From the NCBI GenBank assembly GCA_023392635.1, contig JAEVYS010000120.1, positions 1-64,000 of the forward strand: 64,000 bases of DNA. The letters are read 5' to 3'. Under the pieces are notes generated by a model. It did no database searches, was not told where the DNA came from, and was given only the letters and a program-made list of their open reading frames with translations. This document shows positions 24,352 through 32,443 of this stretch, in pieces. The number at the start of each line of letters is the position of its first letter. Position 1 is the first letter of the stretch. Made by a program: the position numbers and the translations under genes. This DNA is from Actinomycetes bacterium. Its GTDB lineage: Bacteria; Actinomycetota; Actinomycetes; Propionibacteriales; Propionibacteriaceae.

Positions 24352-25002
24352 TCAGTCGAGGTCCTCGCCGGCGAGCGCCCTCGCCGCCAGGCGTTCCTCC
24401 TCACTGATCTGCCAGACCTCGAACGCGGCGCGCACCGCCAGCGCGATGATGAAGCAGCCCAGCACCAGGTCCGGCCACCCCGAGGCGGTCCACAGCGTCA
24501 GCACACCCATGGCGATGATGGCGAGGTTAACGAGCACGTCATTGCGGGCGGAGAGGAACGCCGCCCTGCTGAGTGACCCACCGTGCGACCGGACCCTGCT
24601 GAGCAGCCATGCGCTCGTGCCGTTGACGACGATTGCTCCCAGCGAGGCCAGGACGAGCGGCCCCACCGACGGAGGTTCCGGCGCAGCGAAGTGCCGTACC
24701 GCCTCCCAGCCCGCGAGAATCGCCGGCCCCAGGATCACGAGGGCCATCGCCTTGCCCATCACCGCTCGGCGCACCAGCGGCCACCCCAGCGCCAGGAAGA
24801 TCAGGAGGTTCACGGCGGTGTCCTCGAGGAAGTCCACGCTGTCGGCGAGCAGCGCCACGGAGCCCGCGACGAGCGCCACCCCGAACTCGACGAAGAAGTA
24901 GGCGAGGTTCAGCACCGCGACCACCAGCACCGTCCGTCGCAGGCGGGCCGGGTCAGGTTGGTGTTCCGGCGGCGAAGGGACACCGTGCGCGCGGGCAGCC
25001 AC
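24352..25002 (-). CDS. Cation diffusion facilitator-type transporter
   Basis: The 216-residue membrane protein has six hydrophobic segments and the CDF metal-site pattern in two helices: SVALLADSVDFLEDTAVN near residue 50 and SARNDVLVNLAIIAMG near 150, where the D and N residues replace the usual HxxxD/DxxxD set. The cytoplasmic C-terminal domain of classic CDF proteins is missing. It probably exports a divalent metal; the second site (N-D in place of H-D) makes the metal uncertain. GTG start. Confidence 0.8.
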   Translation of the reverse strand: MAARAHGVPSPPEHQPDPARLRRTVLVVAVLNLAYFFVEFGVALVAGSVALLADSVDFLEDTAVNLLIFLALGWPLVRRAVMGKAMALVILGPAILAGWEAVRHFAAPEPPSVGPLVLASLGAIVVNGTSAWLLSRVRSHGGSLSRAAFLSARNDVLVNLAIIAMGVLTLWTASGWPDLVLGCFIIALAVRAAFEVWQISEEERLAARALAGEDLD

Positions 25003-25053
25003 TCCGGAACCCTAACCCGGGGGCGTCGGTGCACGGGGCACGAAGATGCGGAA

Positions 25054-25085
25054 AGACCCCCGGCCAGGATTCCGGCCAGGGGTCT
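25054..25085 (-). terminator. Rho-independent terminator of the tRNA cluster
   Basis: On the minus strand, directly after the tRNA-Val gene, AGACCCCTGGCC and GGCCGGGGGTCT form a 12-base stem with one mismatch around an eight-base loop, followed by TTTCC. It ends the Gly-Cys-Val tRNA transcript. Confidence 0.75.
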
Positions 25086-25089
25086 TGCG

Positions 25090-25161
25090 TGGGCGACACT
25101 GGGTTCGAACCAGTGACCTCTTCCGTGTCAGGGAAGCGCGCTACCACTGCGCCAGCCGCCC
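25090..25161 (-). tRNA. tRNA-Val (GAC)
   Basis: The 72-base cloverleaf starts GGGCGGC on the minus strand and pairs with GTCGCCC; D-arm GCGCAGTGGTAGCGC, anticodon loop CTGACAC with GAC, T-arm GGTTCGAACCC. CCA is not encoded. It is the last of three tRNAs read toward lower coordinates. Confidence 0.95.
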
Positions 25162-25162
25162 G

Positions 25163-25233
25163 AGGTGGAGACGGGATTTGAACCCGTGTACACGGATTTG
25201 CAGTCCGTTGCCTCGCCTCTCGGCCACTCCACC
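25163..25233 (-). tRNA. tRNA-Cys (GCA)
   Basis: The 71-base cloverleaf has acceptor arm GGTGGAG/CTCCACC, anticodon loop CTGCAAA with GCA, T-loop GGTTCAAATCC and discriminator U, as expected for tRNA-Cys. It sits one base from the tRNA-Val end. Confidence 0.95.
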
Positions 25234-25276
25234 GGCAAGAGCCGATCTCGATGTCGAAAGTGTGAGACCTTCTCCG

Positions 25277-25349
25277 AGCGGACGACGGGATTCGAACCCG
25301 CGACCCTCACCTTGGCAAGGTGATGCTCTACCAACTGAGCCACGTCCGC
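25277..25349 (-). tRNA. tRNA-Gly (GCC)
   Basis: The 73-base cloverleaf has acceptor arm GCGGACG/CGTCCGC, anticodon loop TTGCCAA with GCC, T-arm GGGTTCGAATCCC and discriminator U. It is first in the cluster; a TATGGT -10-like box lies at 25391-25396 on the minus strand. Confidence 0.95.
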
Positions 25350-25431
25350 ATCTGCCTTCTTGCCGGTCTCCCGGCCCGAGTGCGAGAGCAACCATACCGA
25401 CCCTCGCACCAGCCCGCAAAACGGCCGTGCT

Positions 25432-26601
25432 TCACGCTCCGGCGGGACGGAGGGCACGCTCGCGATGCAGGAAGAACAGGACCACGAGGATCGGGAGCGC
25501 CACCAGGAAGGCCACCCGGAGGTCCACCACCAGGGCGAGACCGGCCAGCATCGTGGGCGCCAGCGTGATGGCCGTCGCCGACCCGAGGACACCGAGCGAT
25601 GCCCCGAACTCCGGACGCAGTCCCGGCGTCACCATCAGTCGGGCGAGAGCGACCGGGTACATGGTCGCGACCCCGAGGCCGGCCACGAGCTGGCCCAGCG
25701 CGACCAACGGCCAGGTGCCCGACACCACGACCAGGAGCACTCCCCCGGCTGCCAGCGCGCACCCCACGGTCACGACGGGGATCCGGCCGATCACCTTCGG
25801 GCCCAGCAGCCTTCCCAACGCCATGCCCACCTGGAAGCTCGCCCCGAGAATCGCCGCCAGCCCGGTTTCCAGGCCGGTGGCGGTGAGCCTCGCCACCCCC
25901 CACACCACGAAGCAGAACTCGACCGAGACCGAGCACACCAGTGCCAGCCAGCGCCGCACCGCCGTCCCCTTCGCCAGCGGCTGTCCCGGTGTCGCGCCGT
26001 GCGGTCCGTCCACGTCGACGTCGCCCAGGCGCAGGGCCACGACGATCAGGACGAGGCAGGCTGCCGCCATCGCCACCAGCGGCGTCCGTCCCCCCAGCCC
26101 GAGGCGTGTCGCGGCTCCGAGCAGCAGCGGCGCGGCGATGCCGGCGAGGCTCGCGGCGGCGTTCACGCCGGTCAACCTCGCTTCCGCCCTGGGCCCGCGC
26201 AGCAGCCGTGGTGCCACCAGCACCATCCCGGCGGCGCCGGTGCCCTGGAGGACCGCCCCCACGTACGCGAGAGTGGCGTTCCCGGTCAGGGCCACGATGA
26301 GGGTGCCGACGGCGAGCAGCGCGGCGGCGCCTGCGAGGACGCGGGTCGCGCCCAGGCGCAGGGCGAACGGCCCCAGGGCCGCCATGGCGAACAGGCCCCA
26401 GCCGAAGATCGACCCGAAGGCGGCCAGCGATTCCACGCTGACGCCGAGGTCACCGGCGAGGACGACCAGCACCACTCCGATGCTGGCAACGTAGAACCCG
26501 ACGTTGACCATGCTGAGGGCCACGGCCAACAGCACCGCGGCGTCACGCCCTGACCCCTCGGGAGGCGAAGCACCCTCGGCCGTCGCGCTGCCAGGCTCCA
26601 C
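25432..26601 (-). CDS. MFS-family transporter
   Basis: The protein has about 12 transmembrane segments and an MFS layout, with the loop GPFALRLGATRVLAG between helices 2 and 3 as a loose version of the MFS signature. The N-terminal hydrophobic stretch begins AAVLLAVALSMVNVGFYVASI. I use the GTG at 26601 (389 residues), preceded by GAGAGGGAG; a longer GTG at 26682 would sit only four bases from the divergent tRNA-Val gene and has no ribosome site. The substrate is unknown; the lack of neighbours gives no hint. Confidence 0.82.
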   Translation of the reverse strand: MEPGSATAEGASPPEGSGRDAAVLLAVALSMVNVGFYVASIGVVLVVLAGDLGVSVESLAAFGSIFGWGLFAMAALGPFALRLGATRVLAGAAALLAVGTLIVALTGNATLAYVGAVLQGTGAAGMVLVAPRLLRGPRAEARLTGVNAAASLAGIAAPLLLGAATRLGLGGRTPLVAMAAACLVLIVVALRLGDVDVDGPHGATPGQPLAKGTAVRRWLALVCSVSVEFCFVVWGVARLTATGLETGLAAILGASFQVGMALGRLLGPKVIGRIPVVTVGCALAAGGVLLVVVSGTWPLVALGQLVAGLGVATMYPVALARLMVTPGLRPEFGASLGVLGSATAITLAPTMLAGLALVVDLRVAFLVALPILVVLFFLHRERALRPAGA

Positions 26602-26685
26602 GCCCACTCCCTCTCCCGCCCGCGGACGGGCCTCCGAACGCCGATGTGACTCCCCCGGCAGCTCTCCGCTATGGTGGTTCACCGC

Positions 26686-26760
26686 GGGCGATTGGCGCAG
26701 TGGTAGCGCGCTTCGTTCACACCGAAGAGGTCACTGGTTCGAACCCAGTATCGCCCACCA
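26686..26760 (+). tRNA. tRNA-Val (CAC)
   Basis: The cloverleaf runs 26686-26757: acceptor GGGCGAT/ATCGCCC, anticodon loop TTCACAC with CAC, T-arm GGTTCGAACCC; CCA is encoded at 26758-26760. A TATGGT -10-like box is at 26670-26675. It differs from the Val-GAC gene mainly in the anticodon arm, so the two likely share origin. Confidence 0.95.
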
Positions 26761-26995
26761 TCCGCGAGCTGTATTCCGGAAGCCGAGATTCTAACTCCCA
26801 TTATCTGAGACGTGGGTACCCATCGCGCGGGACACGGAGGCCGTCGTAACGCCTGCGTAACGTTCGATCTCACTATTCGGGCAGGCGTCTCGCGATGCGA
26901 TAAGCAGAATTGCGTCACGGATTGATAACGACCACAGTTGTGGCTAACAAACCTCGGCAACGGAGCCTGGTTCCTTCGGACAGGAAGGCACGCCA

Positions 26996-27790
26996 ATGAC
27001 CGCCCCAGCCCTTGTTATGGTGGCTCGAGGCAGCTCCGACCCCATGGTCGCGCAGGTGACGCACCAGCTCGTCCACGGCCTGGCCCAGATGCGCCCCGAG
27101 ATGACCGTCCGCGGAGCCTTCCTGCAGTCCAGCCCGCCCACCGCCGGCCAGGTGATCGACCAGCTCGCCGCCGCCGGCGTCAACGAGGTGGTCCTGGTCC
27201 CGCTCCAGATCACGCACGCCGTCGAGTGCGACCCTTCCATGGGCGACCTCCTGCACCGATCCCGCAAGAACTACCCCGACCTGCGCTTCACGCTCTCGCG
27301 ACCGATCGGCCCCGAGTTGAGCCTGCTCACGGTGCTCGACCAGCGCCTCCGCAGTTCGCTCAGCCAGGCCCGGTGCCTCGAACTCGACGGACTCGTGCTC
27401 TCCGCCGGTTGCGCGGGTGATGTGCGCGGCAGCGCGCTGCTGGCCCGCCGCGCCCGCCAGTGGTCGACCCACCACCGGCTCCCCTGCCTCACCGCCGTCG
27501 CCGACGACTCCGGCCCGTCCGTCGCCCAGGCGATCATGGGACTGCGCGCGCAGGGCCGCAGGCACATCGCGGTCGGCTCGTTCTTCCTGAGCGCCGACGA
27601 GGCGTACCACGCACAGTCCGACGTCGCCTACCGCTACGGAGCGGTGTCCGTCAGCGATCCGATCGGCGCCTCCCGCGAGGTGCTGGACCTGGTCCTGGCG
27701 CGCTACGCCTTCGCTGCGATGGACCTGCTCGACTTCGGTGCCGACGAACTCGTCGAGCCGGTGCCGCACCTCAGCGTCGTGGGCGCCTGA
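26996..27790 (+). CDS. CbiX/SirB-like chelatase-family protein
   Basis: The 264-residue protein has two tandem halves of the CbiX/SirB fold (sirohydrochlorin cobalt/ferro-chelatase). The first half starts ALVMVARGSSDPMV where chelatases have a GHGSRD-type motif, so the first active-site His is Arg here (codon CGA at 27026-27028); the second-site region VPLQITHAVECDP keeps a His. No siroheme or cobalamin genes are near, and no cobalamin riboswitch is seen in the 235-base leader. CCACAGTTGTGG at about 26932-26943 is a short palindrome in that leader. The role may be chelatase with altered chemistry or a divergent binding protein. Confidence 0.72.
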   Translation: MTAPALVMVARGSSDPMVAQVTHQLVHGLAQMRPEMTVRGAFLQSSPPTAGQVIDQLAAAGVNEVVLVPLQITHAVECDPSMGDLLHRSRKNYPDLRFTLSRPIGPELSLLTVLDQRLRSSLSQARCLELDGLVLSAGCAGDVRGSALLARRARQWSTHHRLPCLTAVADDSGPSVAQAIMGLRAQGRRHIAVGSFFLSADEAYHAQSDVAYRYGAVSVSDPIGASREVLDLVLARYAFAAMDLLDFGADELVEPVPHLSVVGA

Positions 27791-27807
27791 ACCTGGCCGT
27801 GAACCGA

Positions 27808-27841
27808 GGAGCCCGCCGGTCGGAGACGACCGGCGGGCTCC
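27808..27841. terminator. Bidirectional terminator hairpin
   Basis: A perfect 15-base stem, GGAGCCCGCCGGTCG with CGACCGGCGGGCTCC, and a GAGA loop lie between the stops of the convergent CbiX-like and PPK2 genes. Confidence 0.85.
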
Positions 27842-27853
27842 CCTGCGCATGCG

Positions 27854-28756
27854 TCAGCTCAGGGCAACCCGTCGTTGCTCGGCGACGACGTCGAAGTCGG
27901 CGTCGGGCCAGGTGAGGTCCATGCCGGCGAGGGTCTCCCTGAGCAGTTCGGCCACAGCCCAGTTGCGGTACCACTTCCGGTCGGACGGGATGACGTACCA
28001 GGGCGCCACGTCGGTGTTGCACTGCTCGAGCACCGCTGCGTACGCCTCCATGTACGCGGGCCACTTCGCGCGCGCGTCCACGTCTCCGGGGTTGTACTTC
28101 CAGTACTTGGCCGGGTTCTCCAGTCGTTCGGCCAGACGCTCGCGCTGCTTGTCGAACGACACGTCGAGCATGCACTTGACGACGCGGGTGCCGTTCGCGA
28201 CCAGTTCGGCCTCGAACTCGTTGATCTCCTCGTAGCGCTTGCTCCACACCTTCTCCGGAACGAGGCTCTCCACGCGGACCACGAGCACGTCCTCGTAGTG
28301 CGAGCGGTCGAAGATGCCGATCTGTCCCGGCCGAGGGAGTGCGTTGCGGATGCGCCACAGGTAGTGGTGCTTGCGCTCCTCCTCGGTCGGCGCCTTGAAC
28401 GAGGTGAGGTCCACGCCCTGCGGGTCCACCATGCCGATCGCGTGGCGGATGACACCGCCCTTGCCGGACGTGTCCATGCCCTGCAGCACGACCAGCACGC
28501 GAGGGGCGGTCTCCGGCTCGCTGCGACCGGCCGCGAACAGCTTCTCCTGCAGGTCGGACAGCTCCGGCCCGAGCGCCTTCGTCAGCCGGGGGGCGTCCGA
28601 CTTGCCCTTTCCCGGATAGCCGGGGGTTGCCCGGGAGTCCAGGTCCTCCAGCGAGGAGACGCCGGCGGGCGCCCGCAGCAGCTTCGAGAGCGGGACACGC
28701 TCCGGCTTCGCCTTCTTGGCGTCCTTCTTGCTCACTTCCTGCTTCTGAACCACCAT
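27854..28756 (-). CDS. ppk2: Polyphosphate kinase 2 family protein
   Basis: From the ATG at 28756 the protein has 300 residues. It has the PPK2 core: Walker A GMDTSGKGG at 93-101, Walker B region GIFDRSHYEDVLV, the lid segment KQRERLAERLENPAKYWKY and the end motif VIPSDRKWYRNWAVAELL. PPK2 enzymes move phosphate between polyphosphate and nucleoside di- or monophosphates; class and direction cannot be told here. The gene is 59 bases below the ligase stop and may be co-transcribed with it. Confidence 0.93.
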   Translation of the reverse strand: MVVQKQEVSKKDAKKAKPERVPLSKLLRAPAGVSSLEDLDSRATPGYPGKGKSDAPRLTKALGPELSDLQEKLFAAGRSEPETAPRVLVVLQGMDTSGKGGVIRHAIGMVDPQGVDLTSFKAPTEEERKHHYLWRIRNALPRPGQIGIFDRSHYEDVLVVRVESLVPEKVWSKRYEEINEFEAELVANGTRVVKCMLDVSFDKQRERLAERLENPAKYWKYNPGDVDARAKWPAYMEAYAAVLEQCNTDVAPWYVIPSDRKWYRNWAVAELLRETLAGMDLTWPDADFDVVAEQRRVALS

Positions 28757-28815
28757 GCGCACAGTCTTACCCCAGACGGCCGCCGGTCGTGCGTAACCCG
28801 GCCATTCCTGCCGGG

Positions 28816-29877
28816 CTACCCGCCGAAGATGTCGGCCAGGTCGTACTTCACCGGCTCTTCGAGCTGCTCGTAGGTGCACGAGCGCGGGTCGCGGTCGGGC
28901 CGCCAGCGGTTGAATTGCGCGGTGTGCCGGAAGCGCGCGCCCTCCATGTGCTCGTAGCGCACTTCGACCACGAGCTCGGGACGCAGCGGCGTGAAGGAGA
29001 GGTCCTTGCCGTTGTTCCAGCGGCTGAACTCCGAGCTGCGTGGGGTCCGAACGCCCTCCGGCGGCTGCGCCCACGCCCAGGGATGGTCGTCGAACGTCGT
29101 CACCAGCGGCTGCAGCTCGGTGAACAACTCGCGCCGCCGCGCGGCCGGGAAGGCACCCACGACGCCGACGGAGGCCAGGGAGCCGTCGTCGGTGTAGAGC
29201 CCGAGCAGGATCGAACCGATGCTCTCCTCGTCGCCCTTGTACGTGCGGTAGCCGGCTACCACGCAGTCTGCCGTGCGGGCGTGCTTGATCTTGAACATCA
29301 CCCGCTTGTCGGGCTGGTAGGTGCCGTTCAGCGGCTTCGCCACCACGCCGTCGAGGCCCGCCCCCTCGAACTGCTCGAACCAGTCGTGGGCGAGGGTGAT
29401 GTCCCGGGTCGCCGGGGTGAGGTGGACGGGCTCGCGCGCGTCCCTGAGCGCGTCCTCCAGCAGTGCCCGGCGCTCCGCCAGCGGAAGCCCGGTGACGTCC
29501 CGGTCACCCAGGGCCAGCACGTCGAACACGACCAGGCGCGCAGGCGTCTCCACCGAGAGCCGCGCGATCCGGCTGGCCGCTGGGTGGATCCGCTGCTGCA
29601 GCACCTCGAACTCGAGGCGGTCGCCGACCACGACCACCAGTTCGCCGTCCACGACGCAACGCTCGGGGAGGTTGGCCTTCACGGCCTCGACGATCTCGGG
29701 GAAGTAGCGCGTCATCGGACGCTCGTTGCGTGACCCGATCTCCACCTCGTCGCCGTCGCGGAAGATGATCGAGCGGAACCCGTCCCACTTCGGCTCGTAG
29801 CTCATCGCTCCGGCGGGAATCGTCGGCACCGCCTTGGCGAGCATCGGCGAGACGGGCGGCATCACGGGCAGGCGCAT
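28816..29877 (-). CDS. ATP-dependent DNA ligase (LigC/LigD-ligase type)
   Basis: The 353-residue protein has the nucleotidyltransferase motif EPKWDGFR with the adenylated lysine at residue 30, ELVVVVGDRLEFEVLQQR, the motif GLDGVVAKPLNGTYQP and the OB-fold C-terminal domain with FKIKHARTADCVV. Size and motifs match actinobacterial stand-alone ligases of the LigC type used in end-joining or base-excision repair. It is downstream of a LigD-type polymerase, with one small gene between. Confidence 0.92.
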   Translation of the reverse strand: MRLPVMPPVSPMLAKAVPTIPAGAMSYEPKWDGFRSIIFRDGDEVEIGSRNERPMTRYFPEIVEAVKANLPERCVVDGELVVVVGDRLEFEVLQQRIHPAASRIARLSVETPARLVVFDVLALGDRDVTGLPLAERRALLEDALRDAREPVHLTPATRDITLAHDWFEQFEGAGLDGVVAKPLNGTYQPDKRVMFKIKHARTADCVVAGYRTYKGDEESIGSILLGLYTDDGSLASVGVVGAFPAARRRELFTELQPLVTTFDDHPWAWAQPPEGVRTPRSSEFSRWNNGKDLSFTPLRPELVVEVRYEHMEGARFRHTAQFNRWRPDRDPRSCTYEQLEEPVKYDLADIFGG

Positions 29878-29901
29878 GAAGTCATTCTGCCGCGAGGTCG
29901 C

Positions 29902-30198
29902 TCACATCCCGAGCGATTCGATCGCCCGTACCACATGGCGCCAGTGGCTGTCCGCGGGCTGGCACGCGGCGACCACGACCCGGTGGGGCGGGCGCTGGTT
30001 CACCTCTCCGTTCCGGCCGTACACGGTGAAGTGGGCGACGTAGGCCGCCATGGCCTTCTCCAGCTCGACGTCGCTCCCGCGGGGCCAGGCGTGGCCGTGC
30101 TCGCACCAGTGGCAGCCCAGATGGTTCACCGGCGCCGCGCAGTAGTGCCCGGCGTGCTCCTCCGGGCAGCTGTCGATGTCGACCGGGATGCAGATCAT
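29902..30198 (-). CDS. Small Cys/His-rich protein in the end-joining locus
   Basis: The 98-residue protein is not in a family I recognise. The first 40 residues hold five Cys and five His (DSCPEEHAGHYC, NHLGCHWCEHGHAW), a likely zinc-binding knot; the rest is a helical domain with VVVAACQPADSHWRHVVRAI. It lies between the polymerase and ligase genes with 45 and 24 bases of spacing, all on one strand, so it may take part in their function. Nothing else fixes it. Confidence 0.7.
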   Translation of the reverse strand: MICIPVDIDSCPEEHAGHYCAAPVNHLGCHWCEHGHAWPRGSDVELEKAMAAYVAHFTVYGRNGEVNQRPPHRVVVAACQPADSHWRHVVRAIESLGM

Positions 30199-30243
30199 GG
30201 CGCAGATCCAGTACCCCGAAACGACGGCAGGGCGTCGGGGCAG

Positions 30244-31296
30244 CTATTCCCAGTTCGCGGCGTTCTTCTTGCTCGGCTGCACGCGCGGCGGCTCGCCGGG
30301 CATCTTCGGGTACTCCGGCGGGTACGGCAGCTCGCCCTCGCCGTTCGCGGCGTCCCGCTCGTACCACTCCAGGGCGGTAGCGAGGGAGCCGGGTTCGGCC
30401 GCATCGAGCGCCGCCCAGGGGTCACCCCGCTCCGCGAAGCGGGCCGGCATCGTGAGGATGGTGAAGTCGTCGGGCTGTACGTCAGGCAGTTCCTCCCACT
30501 CCAGCGGAGCGGACACCCGGCCGAACGGCGTGGGACGGATCGAGTAGGCGGAGGTCATCAGCCGGTCCCGGGCCATCTGGTTGAAGTCGATGAACACGCG
30601 CTCGCCGCGTTCCTCCTTCCACCAGTTCACCGTCACCTCGTCCGGCATGCGCCGCGCGAGCTCGCGCCCCACCGCGATCGCGGCGTGCCTGGCGTCGATG
30701 AAGTCGCTGCCGCGGATCGGCGCGAAGACGTGGACGCCGCGCCCGCCGCTGGTCTTGCAGAAGCCGGTCAGGCCGGCCTCGGCGAGCACCTGCCGCAGTT
30801 CCAGAGCGGCGGCGACCGTGCGGGCGAAGGACACCCCCGGCTGGGGATCGAGGTCGATGCGCAGCTGGTCGACCGCGTCGGTGTCACGGGCGCGCACCGG
30901 CCACGGGTGGAAGCGGACCGTACCGAGGTTCACCATCCAGCAGATGCTGGCGAGGTCGGCCGGGGCGACCTCGGTCGCCGTCCGGCCGGACGGGAAGGTG
31001 ACCTCGGCGGTCTGCACCCAGTCGGGGGTGTGGGCCGGTGCGCGCTTCTGGTAGAACGCCTCCCCCTTGCCGTCGGCACGGGTGGCGACCACCACGTCGT
31101 CACGCACGCCCCCCGGCCAGCGCTCCATGGCGGTCGGACGATCACGCAGGGCGGCCAGGATCCCGGTGCCCACACTGCGGAAATAATCGACCACTCCGAG
31201 CTTGTTGACACCGAGGTCGGCGAAGTAGGGCTTGTCGGGACTCGAGATGCGGACTTCGCGCCCATCGATGTCCAGGAGCTCAACCTGCGCCGCCAT
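30244..31296 (-). CDS. LigD-type DNA repair polymerase (PolDom)
   Basis: The 350-residue protein is the polymerase domain of bacterial NHEJ as a separate gene: QLRIDLDPQPG carries the catalytic Asp148 and Asp150, and SGGRGVHVFAPI is the conserved triphosphate-binding stretch. Family members add nucleotides, often ribonucleotides, at broken ends. No nuclease or ligase domain is fused. The ATG start is supported by a TAGCCT box (31304-31309 on the minus strand) seven bases upstream, implying a leaderless mRNA. No ku gene is in the window. Confidence 0.92.
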   Translation of the reverse strand: MAAQVELLDIDGREVRISSPDKPYFADLGVNKLGVVDYFRSVGTGILAALRDRPTAMERWPGGVRDDVVVATRADGKGEAFYQKRAPAHTPDWVQTAEVTFPSGRTATEVAPADLASICWMVNLGTVRFHPWPVRARDTDAVDQLRIDLDPQPGVSFARTVAAALELRQVLAEAGLTGFCKTSGGRGVHVFAPIRGSDFIDARHAAIAVGRELARRMPDEVTVNWWKEERGERVFIDFNQMARDRLMTSAYSIRPTPFGRVSAPLEWEELPDVQPDDFTILTMPARFAERGDPWAALDAAEPGSLATALEWYERDAANGEGELPYPPEYPKMPGEPPRVQPSKKNAANWE

Positions 31297-31385
31297 GGCG
31301 GTCAGGCTAGTGTCCCCTGCGGACACAACGAAGCCGGCGGCCGGCGCAGCGCACAACTGCCCATGATGCGAGAGCGAGGAGCGAG

Positions 31386-31796
31386 ATGGAACTGAAGATC
31401 ATCAAGACGCCCGAGGAGTGGCGCGCCCAGCTCAGCCCGCTGGAGTACCGCGTGCTGCGTGAGGCCGGGACCGAGGCGCCCTTCACCGGCGAGTACACCG
31501 ACCACACGGGGGTGGGCATCTACCGGTGTCGGGCCTGCGGGGCTGAGCTGTTCCGCAGCGAGCACAAGTTCGCCTCCCACTGCGGCTGGCCGTCCTTCTA
31601 CACCGCCGCGGCGGCCGACCGCGTCCGGCTGGTCGAGGATCGCAGCCTGTTCATGCACCCACGTACCGAGGTGCGCTGCGCTGCGTGCGACTCTCACCTC
31701 GGGCACGTGTTCACCGGCGAGGGCTACGACACCCCGACCGACGAGCGGTGGTGCATCAACTCCGTCAGCCTCGAATTCGAACCCGCCGAGTCGTGA
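31386..31796 (+). CDS. msrB: Peptide-methionine (R)-S-oxide reductase
   Basis: The 136-residue protein is typical MsrB: zinc cysteines Cys48, Cys51, Cys98 and Cys101, core SHCGWPSFYTA, and the catalytic Cys123 in RWCINSVSLEF. It repairs R-methionine sulfoxide in proteins. It precedes DUF3000 and RNase D. GAGCGAGG lies upstream of the ATG. Confidence 0.97.
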   Translation: MELKIIKTPEEWRAQLSPLEYRVLREAGTEAPFTGEYTDHTGVGIYRCRACGAELFRSEHKFASHCGWPSFYTAAAADRVRLVEDRSLFMHPRTEVRCAACDSHLGHVFTGEGYDTPTDERWCINSVSLEFEPAES

Positions 31797-31828
31797 ACGG
31801 CGTGCCAAGGCAGGCGTGACCACGGCGC

Positions 31829-32443
31829 ATGAGTACGCTCCTGCACGTGGCTGCAAGGCAGGAACCGAGCACACCGCCGCTGTTCGAGATGGCGGTGCGG
31901 GCGATCCTGGGCATGTCGTGGCGGCCCGAGTTGACGGTCGAGGAGATCCCCGCCCCGCAGAAGATCGCGCCCTACGCCGTCGCGATCAGCGCTGAGGTCG
32001 AACTCAACGACGACGAGCTGGGAAGCGGACGGCTGGTTCTCCTCCACGACCCCGCGGGCAACGCGTCCTGGGACGGGGACTTCCGCTGCGTGAGCTACGC
32101 CCGTGCCGACGTCGATCCGGAGATGGTCGCGGATCCGCTGCTCACCGAGGTGGGCTGGACCTGGCTGCTGGACGCGCTGGAGCGCAACCGGGGCGACTAC
32201 TCCTCACCGAGCGGCACCGTCACCGCGGTCTCCAGCCGATCGTTCGGGGGCATCGCGACCGATCCGCCGCGGGCCGAGATCGAACTACGTGCGTCCTGGA
32301 CGCCGGCAGTGACCTGCGACGACGACGTGGTCCGCCACCTGCGGGCGTGGTCAGAACTGTTGTGCCTCACCGCCGGGTTGCCGCCACTGCCCGACGGCGT
32401 CGTGCCTATCGCACCTCGCCGTTCGGGAACGTGGCTCCGGTGA
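31829..32443 (+). CDS. DUF3000 family protein
   Basis: The 204-residue protein matches actinobacterial DUF3000: FEMAVRAILGMSWRPELTVEEI and IAPYAVAISAEV near the N-terminus, then SWTPAVTCDDDVVRHLRAWSELLC and LPDGVVPIAPRR at the end. Function is unknown, but it is regularly paired with RNase D, whose GTG start overlaps its stop here. Co-translation suggests a shared role in RNA metabolism. Confidence 0.9.
   Translation: MSTLLHVAARQEPSTPPLFEMAVRAILGMSWRPELTVEEIPAPQKIAPYAVAISAEVELNDDELGSGRLVLLHDPAGNASWDGDFRCVSYARADVDPEMVADPLLTEVGWTWLLDALERNRGDYSSPSGTVTAVSSRSFGGIATDPPRAEIELRASWTPAVTCDDDVVRHLRAWSELLCLTAGLPPLPDGVVPIAPRRSGTWLR

Noticed and set aside
25046..26494. A 482-codon plus-strand frame across three tRNAs
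   Set aside because: It runs through tRNA genes and antisense to an MFS transporter; the product is Arg/Pro/Thr-rich without fold.
26602..26682. Longer N-terminus for the MFS gene from the GTG at 26682
   Set aside because: It would start four bases from the divergent tRNA-Val gene, has no ribosome site and adds only charged low-complexity residues.
26761..26995. Possible cobalamin riboswitch before the CbiX-like gene
   Set aside because: No B12-box-like sequence or long structured leader could be found in the 235 bases.
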